From contig SMMW01000080.1 in assembly GCA_004794655.1 (NCBI GenBank), positions 1 through 64,000 of the forward strand: DNA of 64,000 nucleotides, read 5' to 3'. This DNA comes from Marisa cornuarietis (lineage: Eukaryota; Mollusca; Gastropoda; Architaenioglossa; Ampullariidae). Positions 60,061 through 64,000 of this stretch are shown in pieces; within the stretch, counting starts at the first letter, position 1; every line of letters begins with the position of its first letter. A program made the position numbers and the translations under genes. The notes under the pieces are model-generated. The model searched no databases. It saw nothing but the letters and a program-made list of their open reading frames with translations, and was not told the DNA's origin.

Positions 60061-61069
60061 AAACTCCCACATTTACTAGTAAGCAGACAGTGGTTTTACA
60101 CTTCACTATCTCCAGCATCAGTCTTCAAAGACTTTAAGTAGGAGTTTGATATGTAGGACGAGCTACGGGATTTAAAACTACTAGTAAATGACATGACTTG
60201 GCCTTAAACAGCGCTTTGTTTTTTTCGTCAGATTTTCATCTCACATTCTCTTTTCTCTTTGAATAGCATAGCACAATTTGTCAGATCTTGTCCTTCATAT
60301 ATTTTTGACAAATTGCACATCGCTTGGACACACAAAACTGTTCATTCATCGTGTAATAATTTTATAAAAGGCTTCACAAGTGAAATCTCGATATAACGAA
60401 TTATTCCACAAAGTCCCAGCAGATTCTCATAGAAATCAATGTAAAAATTCAGTCTCAAATTGAGTGAGTAAAGGATACTTTCGAATGTCCTTCTTTTGTG
60501 TTTCCAAAAACTTTTGCGTGTTTTACACTCCTGTTTTAAAGAAGACTAGTATGTTATGAAACTAAACGCAGAAAGCTCAATAAATTTTGAGAACTTTGAA
60601 GAAATGAATTATCCTATATAAAGATTTGTTCTCTAGTCTGAATGGGTTTTTATATGAAGATTCTACCTGTATAAACTTCCTTCATCACTTTGTTTTACCA
60701 ATACAAATGCATCCGTTTACGATCGTGAACAGTCCATCCTTTCTACCATAGAAGACAAGATAGTATAGACAGAATTTGAAAAAGGCAAAAATCACGTTAG
60801 AGAAATTAAAATGATGAGTGAAATACATGGACCAAAATGGTAATAAAGAATCTTATCATTTATAGTCTGGGTTTTGTCAATTATTTTACAATTACATCAG
60901 TTACAATTTAACGTGAAAACAGTTCGTGGTCTATGTACATAACCCATTGTCCTTCTAGAACTAACGTTAAATTAGACTTCAGTATGCTTCGATATATTTT
61001 ACAAGTGAGTGAATGCATGGGGTTTTAAAGGTGATAGGGAGAAGTAGCACCTCATGCGGGGGAGTTTGT

Positions 61070-62640
61070 AGTGCTTACTGGAGCAGCCGTAACTGATCCT
61101 CACCTGGCACCAAGCTCTCATCAGCGGCTTCTTTTATGCATGCAACAGTGGTCATACCCCGGGCAACGGTTTCAACAGGCCGGCAAAACCTGATGAGGGT
61201 AGCGATCGGAAATGTTCGAAAGACCTTCCAAGGCTGCAAAGCATATGGATAGAAAAGAACATGCCCGGAGATTTTCATGATAGTTTCTCCCTACAAGAAC
61301 AAGGGAAGCAAAGCAGACTGCAGAAGCTGCAGGGCGATATCGATAGTTTGTAGCTGGCAAGATCTTCGATCATATTCTTTGGAATAGACTGTCCCAGAAA
61401 GGAACCTTCTAGAGGTGCAATGCGATTTTCGACCAGGACGCAGCACTGTGGACATGATAGTTGTGATGAAACAGGTGGAGGAGAAATGTACCAAGTAGAA
61501 CAAAGACCTAAACGCCAGCTTCATAGACCTGACGAAGACTTTCGACACTGGCAAAAGAGAAGCCCGTTGATGTGGCTGCTCCACGATGACAGGTCAGGTC
61601 CTCTGCAGCAATGAACTCTTGGAACCATTCGTCATCACTAAATGCGTGAAACAGGGATGTGTTCTTGCCACAGTTTTCTTCAAACACATGCCATGCAGAA
61701 TATGCATGAGTGTGTCTCCATTAGATACCGTCTAGACGGCTCGCTACTCAACCTCATGCACCTAAATGCATAGTATCTTTCCAAACTCATGCAGGAAAAC
61801 GTTTTTGCTGATGACTGTGCCCTCCTGGCCCACAATAATCATGACCTTTAGCTGATGTTCAACAGGTTTCCTGGGACATACAAAGCTTTTGAACTTACCA
61901 TCAGCCTAGTCAGCACAGGAAAGATCGAGGTGTTCTACCAGCCTGTTCCCGATATCGCTGTAATGAACCCCATCATCAACATCGCTGAAACAATACTCAA
62001 AACCGCCGACAGCTTTAAGCATTTTGGAATCATCATCTAGAGCGAGAGGATGATTGAACAAGGAGATCGCTTCCAGGATCAGCAAGGTGGGTCAGGCACT
62101 GGGTAGCACAACATCAAACTTTCCACAAAACGAAGTGTACAAAGGGGTTGTCCTAACTTCTTTACGACTGTTAGATCTGGACTCTGTACCACAAGCATAT
62201 TAAACAACTAGAAAACTTTCACCTGGGAGCCCTTTGCTCCATTCTTGACATTCGATAGCAGGACAGAATTACCACCCTAGAAATCATAGCGAGGGCAGAA
62301 TGTACCAGCCTCAACGCCATACTGGTCAAAGCCCAACTTCGTTGGACGGGTCATCAGAATAGAAGGTCACCACATCCCTCCGCCAACTTTTGTACGGCGA
62401 GCTAGAGAAAGCAAGATCGTCCCTGCAAACGTAACAAAGACATCTTGAAGGAGAATTTACCGTGGTACAACATGAAGGCTAAAGAATTGGAAGCTGCAGT
62501 CAACGACAGAAGCCTATGGCACAGGCTGATCCATTCAGCCCCCATAAGCTTTGAGGTCAACCGGCGGGAGAGATTTGATAATGCGCGGGAACGACGTCAC
62601 AGAGTACACCCAACAGTCATCAACCCAACGTAGTTGCAGT
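61070..62640 (+). mobile_element. Degenerate LINE RT (family C)
   Basis: On the plus strand, in shifting frames: SPYKNKGSKADCRSCRAISI (61290-61350), CDFRPGRSTVDMIVVMKQVE, then FIDLTKTFDT (61420-61545), FADDCALLAH (61800-61830), AECTSLNAILVKAQLRWTGH (62300-62360) and a C-terminal NARERRHRVHP (62578-62610). Many stops occur. The motif set is that of RTE-like LINEs and is distinct from families A and B here; clade assignment is inference. Confidence 0.75.
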
Positions 62641-63039
62641 CCCCCTTCTGTGCCACACTCAGCGCTTCATTGAAACTTCTCCCAGGTTGGACCGGTTTTT
62701 TCGAACAGCTTCATCTCAGATTTGTTAAATTTTGTCCCTAGCTGTGGGCACGTGTTGCTTGTGGTATGAACTGTTAGACAGTCGTAGAGACTTGTGAAAA
62801 CTGCATGTGGGTGAGTTTTAAGTAGCTGACTAGCCAGGGTATCCGGCGTCGTCCGGGTCGATTTCGCCGCAAACTCTATTTACTGTTTTATTGTCAATTT
62901 TGGATGAAGCACTTGATCTAAGTAGTTGACATACGTCATCATTGTAGAGTGTAGCGGATAAGAGTGGGGATGGGGGTAGGTTCAAACCTGTTGTTGACCT
63001 GTCACTGTATTTCGTGAAAAGCGTTGGCCACGAGATTTG

Positions 63040-63558
63040 TGAACTCCACGTGCGGGTCAGGCAGTGCTCACACGTACGTGGTCTAGTATGACAGGGGTGG
63101 GTATTTACGCCCGACCATAAACGGCCAGTGGGCTGCTGCTGCTTCAGTTGTTGATTTTTGCTAAAGCCGAGCTGCTGCTGAAGGTGTCAGGCTTCTGTTA
63201 CTGTCGCCGGACGGTTATACGTAGTTTGCTGAAGATTCTACGAAGTTCTGCTGCTGTGTGCGGAGGACAAGCGCCAAGCTGACGGAAGGTTGCCAGAGAA
63301 AGTCATGACAACCGGAACTGGCGAGAAAGGCGGTACGAGTCGAATCAGCTCTTCAGAGTGTCGAGCGACTGTGGTCCACCATCACCTGTTTCAGCGACGA
63401 CATCCCACCGACGGGTATTCGTTTAACCCGGGGCAGCGAGCTGAAGATAGTCACGTCCTCGTGCACCGCACCGTTAAGTCCGGGGGGGGGACCTCTGACG
63501 CAGGGCAAGCATGTGAGCTATCGGGGACGCCGAAACGAGACACGCCGTACAGAAAGTA
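63040..63558 (+). other. CpG-rich segment with an open frame and splice donor at the right edge
   Basis: A GC- and CpG-rich stretch with a 75-codon ATG frame from 63335-adjacent sequence (in the frame starting at 63290) and donor AGAAA|GTAAGA at 63558. It could be a first exon of a gene continuing off the window or the 5' part of a retroelement. No domain was recognised. Sequence 63559-64000 shows nothing further. Confidence 0.25.
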
Positions 63559-64000
63559 AGACTTTCTTTTGAAAATATTCAAGTTAGATGGAAGTTTCGA
63601 GCCCTCATTGATATTCTCTACCTTCTTCTACAGGGTGTTGAGACAGAACTATTGATTTAAACCTCAGACGCTGAGAATTTTAAAAACACGAGAAGGAAAG
63701 TAGGTATCTTTCAAATATTGAACGTTTGTAGCAGCGAATAGCCATCATTGTTTAAACTCAAGTTGATTATGTGGTGTTGAACATAATTAGTAACTGAGGC
63801 GGCTTTAGTAGCTACGGGTAGACTTGTGTATATGCAGTTTTAGTGACTGCTATAATTTGGCTTGTGCGATTTTAGTATTGCCATTTTTGCTTGTGTAGTA
63901 GTATTTTGCACTATTTGGTTTTTACTAAACTTTGTACTGATTATTGACTGGACTACCTAGCTGCAGAGTCTCATGTGTTTGAACAAATTTCACTTGACGT

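Noticed and set aside
59758..60141. 127-codon plus-strand frame
   Set aside because: It is antisense to a degraded LINE B endonuclease whose order continues into the linker at 59.3-59.7 kb.

Overview
The window is animal nuclear DNA: genes split by GT-AG introns, low gene density, many decayed transposable elements and microsatellites. Gene content is metazoan. The mix of non-LTR retrotransposons, Tc1/mariner and P-like elements suggests an invertebrate, probably a mollusc or other lophotrochozoan; this taxon call is inference.

Layout. (1) 43-21450, minus strand: an NPAT orthologue, the LisH-containing histone-gene transcription coactivator. Ten coding exons with consistent splice phases encode about 2,686 residues here; the 3' end lies off the left edge. 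(2) 21451-21774: a 324-bp interval between divergent start codons, with a YY1-like motif and inverted CCAAT boxes. (3) 21775-29988, plus strand: a complete ten-exon PEX7, the peroxisomal PTS2 import receptor (316 aa). Both genes are ordinary housekeeping genes; the link between them is their shared promoter interval. (4) About 30.2-35.5 kb: repeats, a deleted mariner, and an L1/Tx1-like LINE remnant interrupted by a younger LINE tail. (5) 35.7-56.7 kb, plus strand: two tandem paralogous copies of an unrecognised gene, A at 35752-41554 and B at 47977-56713. They share exon order, phases and several exon lengths, and each copy has one broken exon. Copy B introns hold a solo LTR, a Ty3/gypsy-type integrase fragment, a LINE fragment and a foldback repeat. 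(6) 57-64 kb: microsatellites, two degenerate LINEs and a CpG-rich segment at the right edge.

The commonest repeat is a CR1/Jockey-like LINE (family A) ending in a small hairpin plus an (ATT)n tail. All recognisable copies lie on the plus strand, so those in NPAT introns are antisense to NPAT. A P-element-like transposase remnant also sits in an NPAT intron. I saw no tRNA or rRNA genes.
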